Assembly (NCBI RefSeq): GCF_036178845.1
Contig: NZ_CP108070.1
Span: forward strand, 6,324,001-6,388,000
Source of the DNA: Streptomyces sp. NBC_00271
GTDB taxonomy: Bacteria > Actinomycetota > Actinomycetes > Streptomycetales > Streptomycetaceae
Reading direction: 5' to 3'
Length of the DNA: 64,000 bases
Translations under genes and position numbers: made by a program
Notes under the pieces: model-generated
Databases searched by the model: none
Seen by the model: only the letters and a program-made list of their open reading frames with translations
Told to the model about the DNA's origin: nothing
Shown here: piece after piece, positions 35,372 through 45,978 of the stretch
How positions within the stretch are numbered: the stretch's first letter is position 1
Layout of the letters: every line of letters begins with the position of its first letter

Positions 35372-36436
35372 ATGGCCGGGCACAGGAGGGACAGGCATCC
35401 GCACGGCGCTGACCGACTGTGCGAGGCCGGGGACCGGGTGTACTCCCGGGCCGTGCGGCGCGGACGCGTGCCGCGCGAGGACGCCGAGACGGTGCCCTGT
35501 CTTGTCGAGTTGGCGCTGCTGCATCCGGACCCCGACGACATGGGGTGGCTGGTGCCGACCTCGCCGCAGGAGGTCATGACACGGCTGCTGCGCGGGGTGT
35601 ACGAGGAGGTCAGCGCGAGCCAGACGCGGGTGGGCGACGCGGTGGCCGCGTTCGAGTGGTACGCCGGTCTGGGCGGACGCGTCCAGGCGCCCACGGAGGG
35701 CGTGGCGATCCGCGTGCTCGACGGACTGCCCCGGATCCGGGCCGCGATGGACGAGGCGACCGAGGCGTGCGCGACCGAGGTGCTCACCGTGCAGCCCGGC
35801 GGCATCCGCCGCGAGGACGAACTCTCCGAGGGACTGCACCGGGCGCTGGAGATGCGCCGGCGGGGCGTGCGCATGCGCGACCTCTACACGCACGTGGCCC
35901 GGCACGGCCAGGGCCTGCACAACTACATGGAGCTGATGGGCGACGCGGCGGAGGCCCGCACCCTCGACGAAGTCGTCGAGCGCCTCATCCTCTTCGACCG
36001 CAAGGTGGCCTTCATCCCGGCGAACGCGGACCGCACGATCGCCCTGGAACTGCGCCACCCCGCCCTCGTCGACTACCTGGTCACGGTCTTCGAGCGGCTG
36101 TGGCGCCTCGCGATCCCTCTCGCCGCGCCGCTCCCGGAGACCGGCATCGAGGGCATCACCCACCGCGAGCGGTCCATCGCGGCGCTGCTCGCGGAGGGAC
36201 ACCAGGACGCGGTGGTCGCGGAGCGGCTGGGGATCAGCGTCCGTACCTGCCGGGCGCACATCGCACGCCTCTCGGAGACCCTGGGCGCGGCGAGTCGCAC
36301 GCAGTTGGGGGTGCGGATCGCGCAGGCGGGGCTGGACGGGCCGCCGCGCTCCCCGGAACTGCAGACACTCACGGCTCCCGGCTCGGCTCCTGGTCCTGTT
36401 CCTGTTCCTGATCCAGAATCCCCGACCGGCCTATGA
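35372..36436 (+). CDS. LuxR-type (GerE) regulator, copy 1
   Basis: A 354-residue regulator. An N-terminal winged-helix-like part (LCEAGDRVYSRAVRRGRVPREDAETVPCLVELALLHPDPDDMGWL) is followed by a sensor-like domain (VLTVQPGGIRREDELSEGLHRALEMRRRGVRMRDLYTHVARHG). The GerE helix-turn-helix ends it (ITHRERSIAALLAEGHQDAVVAERLGISVRTCRAHIARL). It shares this layout with two neighbours on the minus strand. It ends in a disordered Pro tail that overlaps the convergent copy 2 by 68 bp. Confidence 0.75.
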   Translation: MAGHRRDRHPHGADRLCEAGDRVYSRAVRRGRVPREDAETVPCLVELALLHPDPDDMGWLVPTSPQEVMTRLLRGVYEEVSASQTRVGDAVAAFEWYAGLGGRVQAPTEGVAIRVLDGLPRIRAAMDEATEACATEVLTVQPGGIRREDELSEGLHRALEMRRRGVRMRDLYTHVARHGQGLHNYMELMGDAAEARTLDEVVERLILFDRKVAFIPANADRTIALELRHPALVDYLVTVFERLWRLAIPLAAPLPETGIEGITHRERSIAALLAEGHQDAVVAERLGISVRTCRAHIARLSETLGAASRTQLGVRIAQAGLDGPPRSPELQTLTAPGSAPGPVPVPDPESPTGL

Positions 36437-37388
36437 GATAGCCGAGTTGCGCCCGGCTCTCACTTCCCAGGGTCGCGGCGAGTTTGGCGATGTGGACGCG
36501 GGCGGTACGGACGTTCATGCCGAGGCGGTCGGCGATGGTGGAGTCGGTGTGGCCTTCTATGAGGAGGCCGGCGATGGCGCGCTGGCGCGGGGTGACGCCG
36601 TTCAGGGACGGGCGTTGGACGGCTTGGGGGTACATGGGGGTGGCCAGGCGCCAGAGGCGGTCGAAGGTGGTGACGAAGTAGTCGACGAGGGCGGGGTGGC
36701 GGACTTCCAGGGCGAGGGAGCCGTCCTTGTTGGCGGGGATGAAGGCGATGGTGGAGTCCACGACGATGAGCCGGTCGGTAACCTCGTCGAGCGAACGGGC
36801 CTCGGCGTCGCCTCGCAGCTGCTCATAGCGGGCGAGGAGGGACGGGGCGTGTCGGAGCGTGTGCTGGTAGAGGGTGCGGATGCGGCCTCCGCGGCTCAGC
36901 AGATCCTGGTCGCGGGTCAGGGAGCGGGCCTGCGCCACCGCGCTGCGTTGACCGGTGTGGCCCGTGTGGGGCTGGATGCACAGGAGTTCCCGGGTCGCTT
37001 CGGCCATGGCCTCGGTGATGGCCCGGTTGATCCGGTCCGAACCGCTGAGGACCCTGAGCGTCGGGGTGTCCGACGCGGACGACGTGTGCCGGCCGTCGAT
37101 ACGCATGAGGGGCTCGAACAGGGCGGCCAGCCGGGCCTCGCGCCGCCGCTCGTTCGCGATGCGGTCCTCGATGTCGCGCAGCAGCTGGTGGAGTGAGACG
37201 GCCGGGGCCGTGGGTTCCAGCCACTCCAGGTCCTCGATGCTCGGGTGGAGCAGGCCGAGGTCGATCAGGCAGGGGACGTCCCTGGCCTCATGGGTGCGTA
37301 CGCCGCCGTTGCGTAACGCGCGTTCGTACAGGGTGCGGCCGGCCTCGCACACCTCGTCCACTCCGTGGCTGTGTGCCTCGGCTGTCAT
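36369..37388 (-). CDS. LuxR-type regulator, copy 2 (TTA codon)
   Basis: A 339-residue protein with the same layout as copy 1: CEAGRTLYERALRNGGVRTHEARDVPCLIDLGLLHP at the N-terminus, IRTLYQHTLRHAPSLLARYEQL in the middle, and GVTPRQRAIAGLLIEGHTDSTIADRLGMNVRTARVHIAKL as the DNA-binding end. An in-frame TTA (37314-37316 on the plus strand reads TAA) at codon 25 suggests bldA-dependent translation. ATG 37388 lies 23 bp downstream of copy 3, so the two probably form one operon. Confidence 0.78.
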   Translation of the reverse strand: MTAEAHSHGVDEVCEAGRTLYERALRNGGVRTHEARDVPCLIDLGLLHPSIEDLEWLEPTAPAVSLHQLLRDIEDRIANERRREARLAALFEPLMRIDGRHTSSASDTPTLRVLSGSDRINRAITEAMAEATRELLCIQPHTGHTGQRSAVAQARSLTRDQDLLSRGGRIRTLYQHTLRHAPSLLARYEQLRGDAEARSLDEVTDRLIVVDSTIAFIPANKDGSLALEVRHPALVDYFVTTFDRLWRLATPMYPQAVQRPSLNGVTPRQRAIAGLLIEGHTDSTIADRLGMNVRTARVHIAKLAATLGSESRAQLGYLIGRSGILDQEQEQDQEPSREP

Positions 37389-37411
37389 GGGTGGTGCACC
37401 TCCTCGCTCGT

Positions 37412-38395
37412 TCAGCGATCCTGGTCCAGGATCCCCGACTGTGCGATGAGGAAGCCGAGTTGGGCCCGGCTGCCGCTGCCGAGGGCGGTGGCCAGCTTGG
37501 CGATGTGGGCGCGGCAGGTGCGGACGTTCATGCCGAGGCGGCGGGCGATGGCCTCGTCGACGTGCCCCTCCACGAGGAGTTTGGCGATGGAGTGCTGGAT
37601 CTCCGTGATGCCGTCGGGGGCCGTCTCGTAGGGGGCGCCGGCGCTCAGCGGGACGGACCGGCCCCACATGAACTCGAAGACCTTGATCAGGTAGCGGACG
37701 AGTCCCGGGTTGCGGAGTTCCAGGGCGACTTGCTGGTCGTCGCGGGTGGGGATGAAGGCGACGGTCTCGTCGCAGATGATCAGGCGCTCGACCAGCTCGT
37801 CGATGGTGCGGTACTCCACCTTGCCGTTCGAGAGCTGCTCCACGTAGGCCAGCCGCTCCAGGTCGTAGCGGACCGTGTGCTGATAGAGCGTCCGGATGCG
37901 CACCCCGCGCTCGGTCAGCGGCCGGTCGCGCTCCAGCCCCTGGAGGACGCTGCGTTCGGAGAACCGGTTGCTCGGCTGGACCGTGAGCATCTCGGTCTGG
38001 CACTGGGCCGTGGCCAGATTGAGCGCCGCGTTGATGCGGTCGCCGCCCTCCAGCACCGTGATCGAGTGCGTGGTCGCCGTCGTCTGCGTGCTGAGTGCCA
38101 TGAACGGCTCGAAAGCATCGGACAGTTCGATTGACCAGCGCCTGCGCTCGGCTATCTCCTGCTCTAGGGGGTTGAGCCGTTGAGCCAGGGCGACTGCCGG
38201 AGGTACGGGTCGCAGCCAGTCCGGGTCATCGGGATCAGGGTGAAGAAGGGACAATTCCATCAGACAGGAAGCCGACTTTACGTCTTCGCGGGCGATACGT
38301 CCGGTGCGCAGGGCATGCGCATAAAGTCGGCCACCTTCCTCACACAGTTCGGTCACCGCATGGGGATGTGTCGCTTTAGTCCGATTCGTTGCCAA
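37412..38395 (-). CDS. LuxR-type regulator, copy 3
   Basis: A 327-residue paralogue (ELCEEGGRLYAHALRTGRIAREDVKSASCLMELSLLHPDPDDPDWL at the N-terminus). VRIRTLYQHTVRYDLERLAYVEQL lies in the middle. The GerE domain ITEIQHSIAKLLVEGHVDEAIARRLGMNVRTCRAHIAKL ends it. The ATG at 38395 is 113 bp from the start of the divergent secreted-peptide operon, so it may control that operon. Confidence 0.8.
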   Translation of the reverse strand: MATNRTKATHPHAVTELCEEGGRLYAHALRTGRIAREDVKSASCLMELSLLHPDPDDPDWLRPVPPAVALAQRLNPLEQEIAERRRWSIELSDAFEPFMALSTQTTATTHSITVLEGGDRINAALNLATAQCQTEMLTVQPSNRFSERSVLQGLERDRPLTERGVRIRTLYQHTVRYDLERLAYVEQLSNGKVEYRTIDELVERLIICDETVAFIPTRDDQQVALELRNPGLVRYLIKVFEFMWGRSVPLSAGAPYETAPDGITEIQHSIAKLLVEGHVDEAIARRLGMNVRTCRAHIAKLATALGSGSRAQLGFLIAQSGILDQDR

Positions 38396-38508
38396 ATCTC
38401 CACCCCCCAGGGTCCTGAACGTGCAGGAACATGATGCACCGATTGTGTGGCCATGACGTGCCCGAATGAGCCATCGTCGTATCCGACGGGGGAAGAGGGG
38501 ACCTTCAA

Positions 38509-38700
38509 GTGAGGACGAAGCCGACTATGCGTAACAGAATGCTTCGCTCGGTGCTTGTCGCTGCCTTCTCTGCCGTTGTGGCCATCGGAGCTCTGAGTGG
38601 CCTATCCGGTACGAAGAGCGACATGCGAGCGGACAGCAAGTGGCCGGCGGTCGCCGTGTCCACCACGCCCGTGGGCACGGCAGAGGGAGCTGGAGGCTGA
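38509..38700 (+). CDS. Small secreted peptide (63 aa)
   Basis: A 63-residue protein. A basic N-terminus and a hydrophobic core (MLRSVLVAAFSAVVAIGALSGLSG) look like a Sec signal. The mature part (about 25-30 residues, TKSDMRADSKWPAVAVSTTPVGTAEGAGG) has no Cys. GAGGGG is upstream of GTG 38509; the ATG at 38527 is an alternative. Its stop is one base before the next gene. The peptide is probably exported. Role unknown, perhaps a signal read by the neighbouring regulators. Confidence 0.6.
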   Translation: MRTKPTMRNRMLRSVLVAAFSAVVAIGALSGLSGTKSDMRADSKWPAVAVSTTPVGTAEGAGG

Positions 38701-38701
38701 C

Positions 38702-39037
38702 GTGACCACTCCACCCGACGACCGCTCCTTCCGTCGAGAAATGGCCACCGCCTACCGCTCTGGATGGCACTTCATCGACCTGGCCACCGCCATTCCCCAC
38801 ACTGGCGACTCGTTGATGGTGACGGTGTTCGGAGAGCCGGTAGTCGTCACCCGGGACGACGACGAGGACGTCCGGGCGTACCGGTGTCTGCGGCGCCCGC
38901 GCGGCGCGCCGCAGCCCGTGCGATGTGCCATTCGGTACGGAATGATCTTTGTGAACCTCGACCAGCGTGACCACCAGCTGGCCGAGCCGGAAGTCCCGGA
39001 CGTAAGGACCATCTCAGCCACCCCCCGCAGTGCCTGA
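38702..39037 (+). CDS. Rieske-like protein lacking both His ligands
   Basis: A 111-residue protein that follows the Rieske domain of ring-hydroxylating oxygenases (YRSGWHFIDLATAI ... VTVFGEPVVVTRDDDEDVRAYRCLRR ... RCAIRYGMIFVNLD). The cluster pattern CxH...CxxH is instead C-L-R and C-A-I-R: both cysteines stay, both histidines are Arg, and the distance between is 12 residues, shorter than usual. A normal 2Fe-2S cluster is not expected. GTG 38702 starts it. It forms an operon with the secreted peptide, ended by a strong terminator. Confidence 0.7.
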   Translation: MTTPPDDRSFRREMATAYRSGWHFIDLATAIPHTGDSLMVTVFGEPVVVTRDDDEDVRAYRCLRRPRGAPQPVRCAIRYGMIFVNLDQRDHQLAEPEVPDVRTISATPRSA

Positions 39038-39081
39038 CGCGATTCCCCCGTCGTAGTAGATCGCGCAGGTACTTCCCCCCG

Positions 39082-39128
39082 CAGCGGCGTCACCGTGACC
39101 TGAACACGGTGACGCCGCTGCAGTTTTG
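39082..39128 (+). terminator. Terminator with T run
   Basis: CAGCGGCGTCACCGTG (39082-39097) pairs with CACGGTGACGCCGCTG (39105-39120), perfect over 16 bp with a 7-nt loop, and TTTT follows. It ends the peptide/Rieske-like operon. Confidence 0.85.
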
Positions 39129-39181
39129 GGCGAAAGATCCAGGTATCCGCCCATCTTCATGCCATCTCCACAACGGCTGAA

Positions 39182-39500
39182 ATCAGCCGGGTCTCGTGCC
39201 CGGACCGGTCCGCCGGGGTCCCGTGCCCGAGGTCGGTTGCCGGATTCCGCGCCCGGGGCGGTCAGCTGGGTCTCGTGCCGGGGACCGGTCAGCCGAACCC
39301 CCGTGCCCGGGGCCGGTCAGCCGAACTCCCTCGCCCGGGGCCGGTCGGCCGGGTCTCGCGCCTGGGATCGGTCAGTCGAACTCCCTCGCCCGGGATCGGT
39401 CGGCCGAACCCCCGCGCTCGTGGCCGTGCCGGCCGCCCCCCCATGCCAGGGGTCGGTCGGCCGGGTCCCGTGTCCCGGGCCGGTCAGCCGTGTCCCATTG
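39182..39500. repeat. Degenerate tandem array, about 12 units of 24-30 bp
   Basis: Units follow CGGTCAGCCGAACTCCCTCG then CCCGGGGC, with changes between copies. The best-matching neighbours are at about 39290-39405. The array overlaps the last codons of the PPOX-type gene, whose stop at 39484 lies in the final unit. The repeats are contiguous with no spacers, so it is not a CRISPR array. Confidence 0.65.
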
Positions 39501-39897
39501 CTGAGGTCAGGGTGATTTCGATCGCCACCCGGTCGGGGTTCGGCGACGGCACCCTCCCGTACCGCTCCGCGTACCGCCGCTCCGCCTCCGCGACATGCGC
39601 GGGGTCCGTGGCGATCCTCGCGCGCCCCTCCAGCGTCGCCCACCGGCGCCCGTCCACCTGGCAGACCGATACGCGCGCCCCCTGCGCCCCCGCGGCCAGT
39701 ACGTGCCCCACCTTCGCGCTGGACTTGTTGGTGATCACCCGAGCCAGGCCCGCCTCGGGGTCGTATGTAACCCCGACGGGTACGACGTGCGGGCTGCCGT
39801 CCGCCCGGAGGGTGGTGAGGGTGCACAGATGGCGTTCCCGCCAGAAGGTGAGGTAGGCGGGGTCGGGATCGTGGGGGTCCACCGGGTATGCGCTCAT
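39484..39897 (-). CDS. PPOX-class F420/FMN-dependent enzyme family protein
   Basis: A 137-residue protein of the pyridoxamine 5'-phosphate oxidase-like split-barrel family (YLTFWRERHLCTLTTLRADGSPHVVPVGVTYDPEAGLARVITNKSSAKVGHVL). Many actinobacterial members bind F420 or FMN and act on small molecules. ATG 39897 gives the usual length. The long minus-strand frame back to 42090 is antisense to clpB and is not coding. The last codons lie inside the repeat array. Confidence 0.8.
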   Translation of the reverse strand: MSAYPVDPHDPDPAYLTFWRERHLCTLTTLRADGSPHVVPVGVTYDPEAGLARVITNKSSAKVGHVLAAGAQGARVSVCQVDGRRWATLEGRARIATDPAHVAEAERRYAERYGRVPSPNPDRVAIEITLTSAMGHG

Positions 39898-39946
39898 GGT
39901 CGGAAATGTACCCCGACCCGTGCACGCCATGGCTTCCCCGGCCGTC

Positions 39947-39967
39947 CTTGAGTGGAATAGACTCAAC
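39947..39967. promoter_or_regulatory. HAIR (HspR) operator of clpB
   Basis: CTTGAGT-ggaatag-ACTCAAC matches HAIR at 13 of 14 arm positions. It lies 62 bp upstream of the clpB GTG, in the gap to the divergent PPOX gene, and ties clpB to the HspR made from the dnaK operon in this window. Confidence 0.9.
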
Positions 39968-40029
39968 TTTGTGTACGTTGGGCGAGTCAGTCCGTACATC
40001 AGGGTCGTATTGAGGAGGAGAACGCGAAC

Positions 40030-42615
<2,586 letters not shown>

Positions 42616-42640
42616 CCCGGACGGGCTGATTCTCAGCGGT

Positions 42641-42669
42641 CGACGGCGCCGGTCCCGGCGGCGCCGTCG
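42641..42669 (+). terminator. clpB terminator
   Basis: CGACGGCGCC (42641-42650) pairs with GGCGCCGTCG (42660-42669), 26 bp beyond the stop. Confidence 0.65.
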
Positions 42670-42789
42670 TCACTGGCCGCAGCGGATACACACTCCCGGT
42701 GGTGGTGTCCGTGCCTTTGCCTGTGGGGGTTGCCACTGACCGCCCGTGATGGGGGAGGATGGCAGCATCCGTACGAAGGGAAATACACG

Positions 42790-43326
42790 GTGAGCATCGA
42801 CCCGTCCTCGATTCCGAATTTCGGGGGCCAGCCCGAGCCGCAGCCCGGCGGACCGGCGGGCCCCGTCGTCCCGGATCAGGACCTCGTGAAGCAGCTCCTG
42901 GATCAGATGGAGCTGAAGTACGTCGTCGACGACGAGGGTGACCTCGCGGCGCCGTGGGAGGAGTTCCGTACGTACTTCATGTTCCGCGGCGAGGGGGACC
43001 AGCAGGTCTTCTCGGTGCGGACGTTCTACGACCGGCCGCACCAGATCGACGAGAAGCCGACTCTGCTGGAGTCCATCGACGACTGGAACCGCCGCACGCT
43101 GTGGCCGAAGGTCTACAGCCACACGCACGACGACGGCACGGTCCGCCTGATCGGCGAGGCACAGATGCTGATCGGCACCGGCGTCGCCCTCGAGCACTTC
43201 GTGTCGTCGACGGTCAGCTGGGTGCGGGCCGCCATCGAGTTCGACAAGTGGCTCGTCGAGCAGCTCGGCCTCGAGCAGGAAGTCAACGAGGCGGAGGAGA
43301 AGCCCGAGGACGACGACGAGGAGTAG
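42790..43326 (+). CDS. YbjN-domain protein
   Basis: A 178-residue acidic protein of the YbjN / type III secretion chaperone-like fold (LLDQMELKYVVDDEGDLAAPWEEFRTYFMFRG, FYDRPHQIDEKPTLLESIDDWNRRTLWPKVY). YbjN proteins are thought to modulate other proteins; the partner is unknown. AAGGGA precedes GTG 42790. The N-terminus is Pro/Gly-rich and the C-terminus a run of Glu/Asp. It converges with the mannosyltransferase-like gene. Confidence 0.8.
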   Translation: MSIDPSSIPNFGGQPEPQPGGPAGPVVPDQDLVKQLLDQMELKYVVDDEGDLAAPWEEFRTYFMFRGEGDQQVFSVRTFYDRPHQIDEKPTLLESIDDWNRRTLWPKVYSHTHDDGTVRLIGEAQMLIGTGVALEHFVSSTVSWVRAAIEFDKWLVEQLGLEQEVNEAEEKPEDDDEE

Positions 43327-43341
43327 TCCTCCCACCAGGTT

Positions 43342-44541
43342 TTACAACGGCGTGTGTGCGATGACGACCAGATACGCGCCGTAGGCGAACGAGAGCCCGG
43401 CCAGGGCGCCGACCACCAGGACGGCGTGCCAGGGCCGGGCTCTTGCCGTGCGGACCAGCGCCCGTGCCAGCGGCAGCAGCAGCGGGAACGCGGGCAGCAG
43501 GAAGCGCGGCTTGCACTCGAAGAACCCGGAGCCGCCGAGCGCGATCAGCAGCAGTACCCCGCTGTGCACGAGCAGGGGCAGCGGGGCACGGTCCGCGATC
43601 AGCAGCGCGTACAGCAGCACGGCCGCCGCCACGACCACCATCGTCATCGGGAACACGAAACGGTCGCCGTGCGTCAGCAGATGCCGGACGAAGCGCAGTG
43701 AGCCGACGCCGAAGTCGAAGCGCGAGCCCCACAGCCGCTGCACCTCGAAATAGCCGCCGAACGGATCTCCCTCGCGCCGGCCCACCCACAGCACGTAGCC
43801 GCCCCAGCCGACCGGCGCGAGCGCGGCGCCCGTCCACAGCCTGTGGGAAACCCGTCCGCGCCGCCGCCAGACCTCGCACGCCGCCGCGGCCAGCACCGCC
43901 GCGGCCACCGCGAGCCCGTTCGGCCGCGACACGCCCGCGAGCGCGGCCAGCGTGCCCGCCCACAGCCAGCGCTCGGTGAGCACCGCGTACAGCGACCAGG
44001 CGGCGAAGGCGGTGAGGACGGGCTCGGTGTAGGCCAGGGACAGCACGATCGAGTGCGGGAGCAGGCCCCACAGCAGGACCAGCACGGTGGCGACGGCGCG
44101 GCCGTGCAGCCGGGCCCCGATCGCGTAGATCCCGCAGGCGGCGACCGCGGCGGCGGTCCAGGCGACCAGCAGCCCCGCCGCGCCGCCGCTCAGCGCGGTC
44201 AGCGTCGTGAGGGCGCGGATCAGCCCCGGATACAGCGGGAAGAAGGCCAGATCGCTGTGGACGACGGTGGGCCTGAAGTACTGCGTGCGTCCGTAGCCGT
44301 GCGCCGCGATCCCCAGGTACCAGAGCGAGTCCCAGGACCGCCCGAGCAGGGCGAGGGGGCGCTTGCCGCCCGCCCAGGCGGTTCCGGCGAGCACGAGAAC
44401 GCCGACGAGTCGCGCCGTCGCGAACAGCGCCAGCGCCTGCGCGAGAGGGGGCAGGCCGTGCGCGGGGCGCGCCGGACGGCCGTGCCCCCCGTCACCGGGC
44501 TTCGGGGCGGCGGGGGCCGGAAGGGTACTGGCGTGGGTCAC
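43342..44541 (-). CDS. Membrane glycosyltransferase, PIG-V/mannosyltransferase-like
   Basis: A 399-residue protein with ten or more membrane helices. The WDSLWYLGIAAHGYG segment (W-D-x-x-x-Y) near the N-terminus and HSDLAFFPLYPGLIR match the luminal loop of PIG-V-type lipid-linked mannosyltransferases (GT-C fold). It probably transfers mannose from polyprenyl-phosphate-mannose to a cell-envelope acceptor. GTG 44541 begins VTHASTLPAP. It lies 106 bp downstream of the aminotransferase on the same strand. Confidence 0.75.
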   Translation of the reverse strand: MTHASTLPAPAAPKPGDGGHGRPARPAHGLPPLAQALALFATARLVGVLVLAGTAWAGGKRPLALLGRSWDSLWYLGIAAHGYGRTQYFRPTVVHSDLAFFPLYPGLIRALTTLTALSGGAAGLLVAWTAAAVAACGIYAIGARLHGRAVATVLVLLWGLLPHSIVLSLAYTEPVLTAFAAWSLYAVLTERWLWAGTLAALAGVSRPNGLAVAAAVLAAAACEVWRRRGRVSHRLWTGAALAPVGWGGYVLWVGRREGDPFGGYFEVQRLWGSRFDFGVGSLRFVRHLLTHGDRFVFPMTMVVVAAAVLLYALLIADRAPLPLLVHSGVLLLIALGGSGFFECKPRFLLPAFPLLLPLARALVRTARARPWHAVLVVGALAGLSFAYGAYLVVIAHTPL

Positions 44542-44647
44542 ACCCGAACTGTGCGTCCCTTGCGGGGTATTTGCGAGCTTTACACGCCTGGGCGAGTGCG
44601 GTTTCCCCCACTTCGGCGCGCCGTCCCCACCGGCCCGGGCCCCCGTG

Positions 44648-45862
44648 CTACCAGGCCGCCTTGAGCCGCTTCGCCGCCTCCTCCAGCACCTCGGTCCGCT
44701 TGCAGAACGCGAACCGCACGAAGGGTGCGCCCGCCTCCCGGTGGTCGTAGAAGACCGCGTTCGGGATGGCGACGACCCCGGCGCGCTCCGGGAGCGCGCG
44801 GCAGAAGGCGAAGCCGTCGGACTCGCCGAGGGGCCGGATGTCGGTGGTGATGAAGTACGTGCCCGCCGGCTGGAAGACCTTGAACCCCGCCTCCGTGAGT
44901 CCGGTCGCCAGCACGTCCCGCTTGGCCAGCATGTCCGCACGGAACGCCGCGAAGTACGTGTCCGGCAGCGCCAGCGCCTCGGCCACGGCGTACTGGAACG
45001 GCCCCGACGCCACGTACGTCAGGAACTGCTTGGCCGACCGTACGGCGGTGACGAGGTCCGGCGTGCCCGTCACCCAGCCCACCTTCCACCCCGTGAAGGA
45101 GAAGGTCTTTCCCGCGCTGCCGATGGTGACCGTCCGCTCCCGCATCCCCGGGAAGGACGCCAGCGGCAGGTGCTCGGCCTCGTCGAACACCAGGTGCTCG
45201 TACACCTCGTCCGTGATGACGAGGAGATCCCGCTCGACGGCGAGCTTCGCGATCTCCCCGAGCTCCTCGCGGGTCAGGACGGTGCCGGTCGGGTTGTGCG
45301 GGGTGTTGACGAGCAGCAGCCGGGTGTTGTCGGTGACCGCGTCGCGCAGCTCGTCGAGGTCGAGCCTGAAGCGCCGGTGGGTGACTCCGGCGCGGGTCTC
45401 CTCGTGCGGGCGCAGGGTGACCGGGATCCTGGTCCCGCCCGCCATCGCGATGCTGGCCGCGTACGAGTCGTAGTACGGCTCCAGGGCGATGACCTCGTCA
45501 CCGGGCTCGACCAGCGCGAGCAGCGACGCCGCGATGGCCTCCGTGGCACCGGCCGTGACGAGCACCTCGCGGTCCGGGTCGTACGCCAGTCCGTACCGGT
45601 GCTTCTGGTGCGCGGCGATCGCCGTACGCAGCTCGGGCACGCCGGGGCCCGGCGGGTACTGGTTGCCGCGCCCGTCGCGCAGCGCCCGTACGGCCGCTTC
45701 CCTGATCTCCTCGGGCCCGTCCGTGTCGGGGAAGCCCTGGCCCAGGTTGATCGACCCGGTACTCAGGGCCAGGGCCGACATCTCGGCGAAGATCGTCGTG
45801 CCGAACTCGGCGAGTCGGCGGTTGAGGAGGGGGCGGCGGCCATTGGAGGTCATGCCGGTCAT
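44648..45862 (-). CDS. Class I PLP-dependent aminotransferase
   Basis: A 404-residue fold-type I aminotransferase. INLGQGFPDTDGPEEI, NTPHNPTG (substrate loop), ITDEVYEHLVFD, the PLP-lysine segment SAGKTFSFTGWKVGW (Lys near residue 250) and the carboxylate Arg in VRFAFCKR are present. The pattern resembles methionine/kynurenine-type aminotransferases (YbdL/KAT), but the substrate cannot be fixed. ATG 45862 or 45853 could start it. Confidence 0.9.
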   Translation of the reverse strand: MTGMTSNGRRPLLNRRLAEFGTTIFAEMSALALSTGSINLGQGFPDTDGPEEIREAAVRALRDGRGNQYPPGPGVPELRTAIAAHQKHRYGLAYDPDREVLVTAGATEAIAASLLALVEPGDEVIALEPYYDSYAASIAMAGGTRIPVTLRPHEETRAGVTHRRFRLDLDELRDAVTDNTRLLLVNTPHNPTGTVLTREELGEIAKLAVERDLLVITDEVYEHLVFDEAEHLPLASFPGMRERTVTIGSAGKTFSFTGWKVGWVTGTPDLVTAVRSAKQFLTYVASGPFQYAVAEALALPDTYFAAFRADMLAKRDVLATGLTEAGFKVFQPAGTYFITTDIRPLGESDGFAFCRALPERAGVVAIPNAVFYDHREAGAPFVRFAFCKRTEVLEEAAKRLKAAW

Positions 45863-45913
45863 CCTGCGCCGAAGCTCTGAACTTCCTCAACTTACGTTCA
45901 CGATTCGGTACCT

Positions 45914-45948
45914 GCTCAGAGGGGGTACCGAAGGCACCACCTCTGAGC
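45914..45948 (-). terminator. Terminator after PA14/FN3 gene
   Basis: GCTCAGAGG (45914-45922) pairs perfectly with CCTCTGAGC (45940-45948), 31 bp beyond the stop at 45979 on the minus strand. Confidence 0.55.
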
Positions 45949-45978
45949 GGGGGAAGAGCCATCCCTGGCCGTCCTGGA

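Noticed and set aside
39182..39500. Possible CRISPR array
   Set aside because: Units are contiguous and diverge from each other with no constant repeat or spacers, and no cas gene is nearby.
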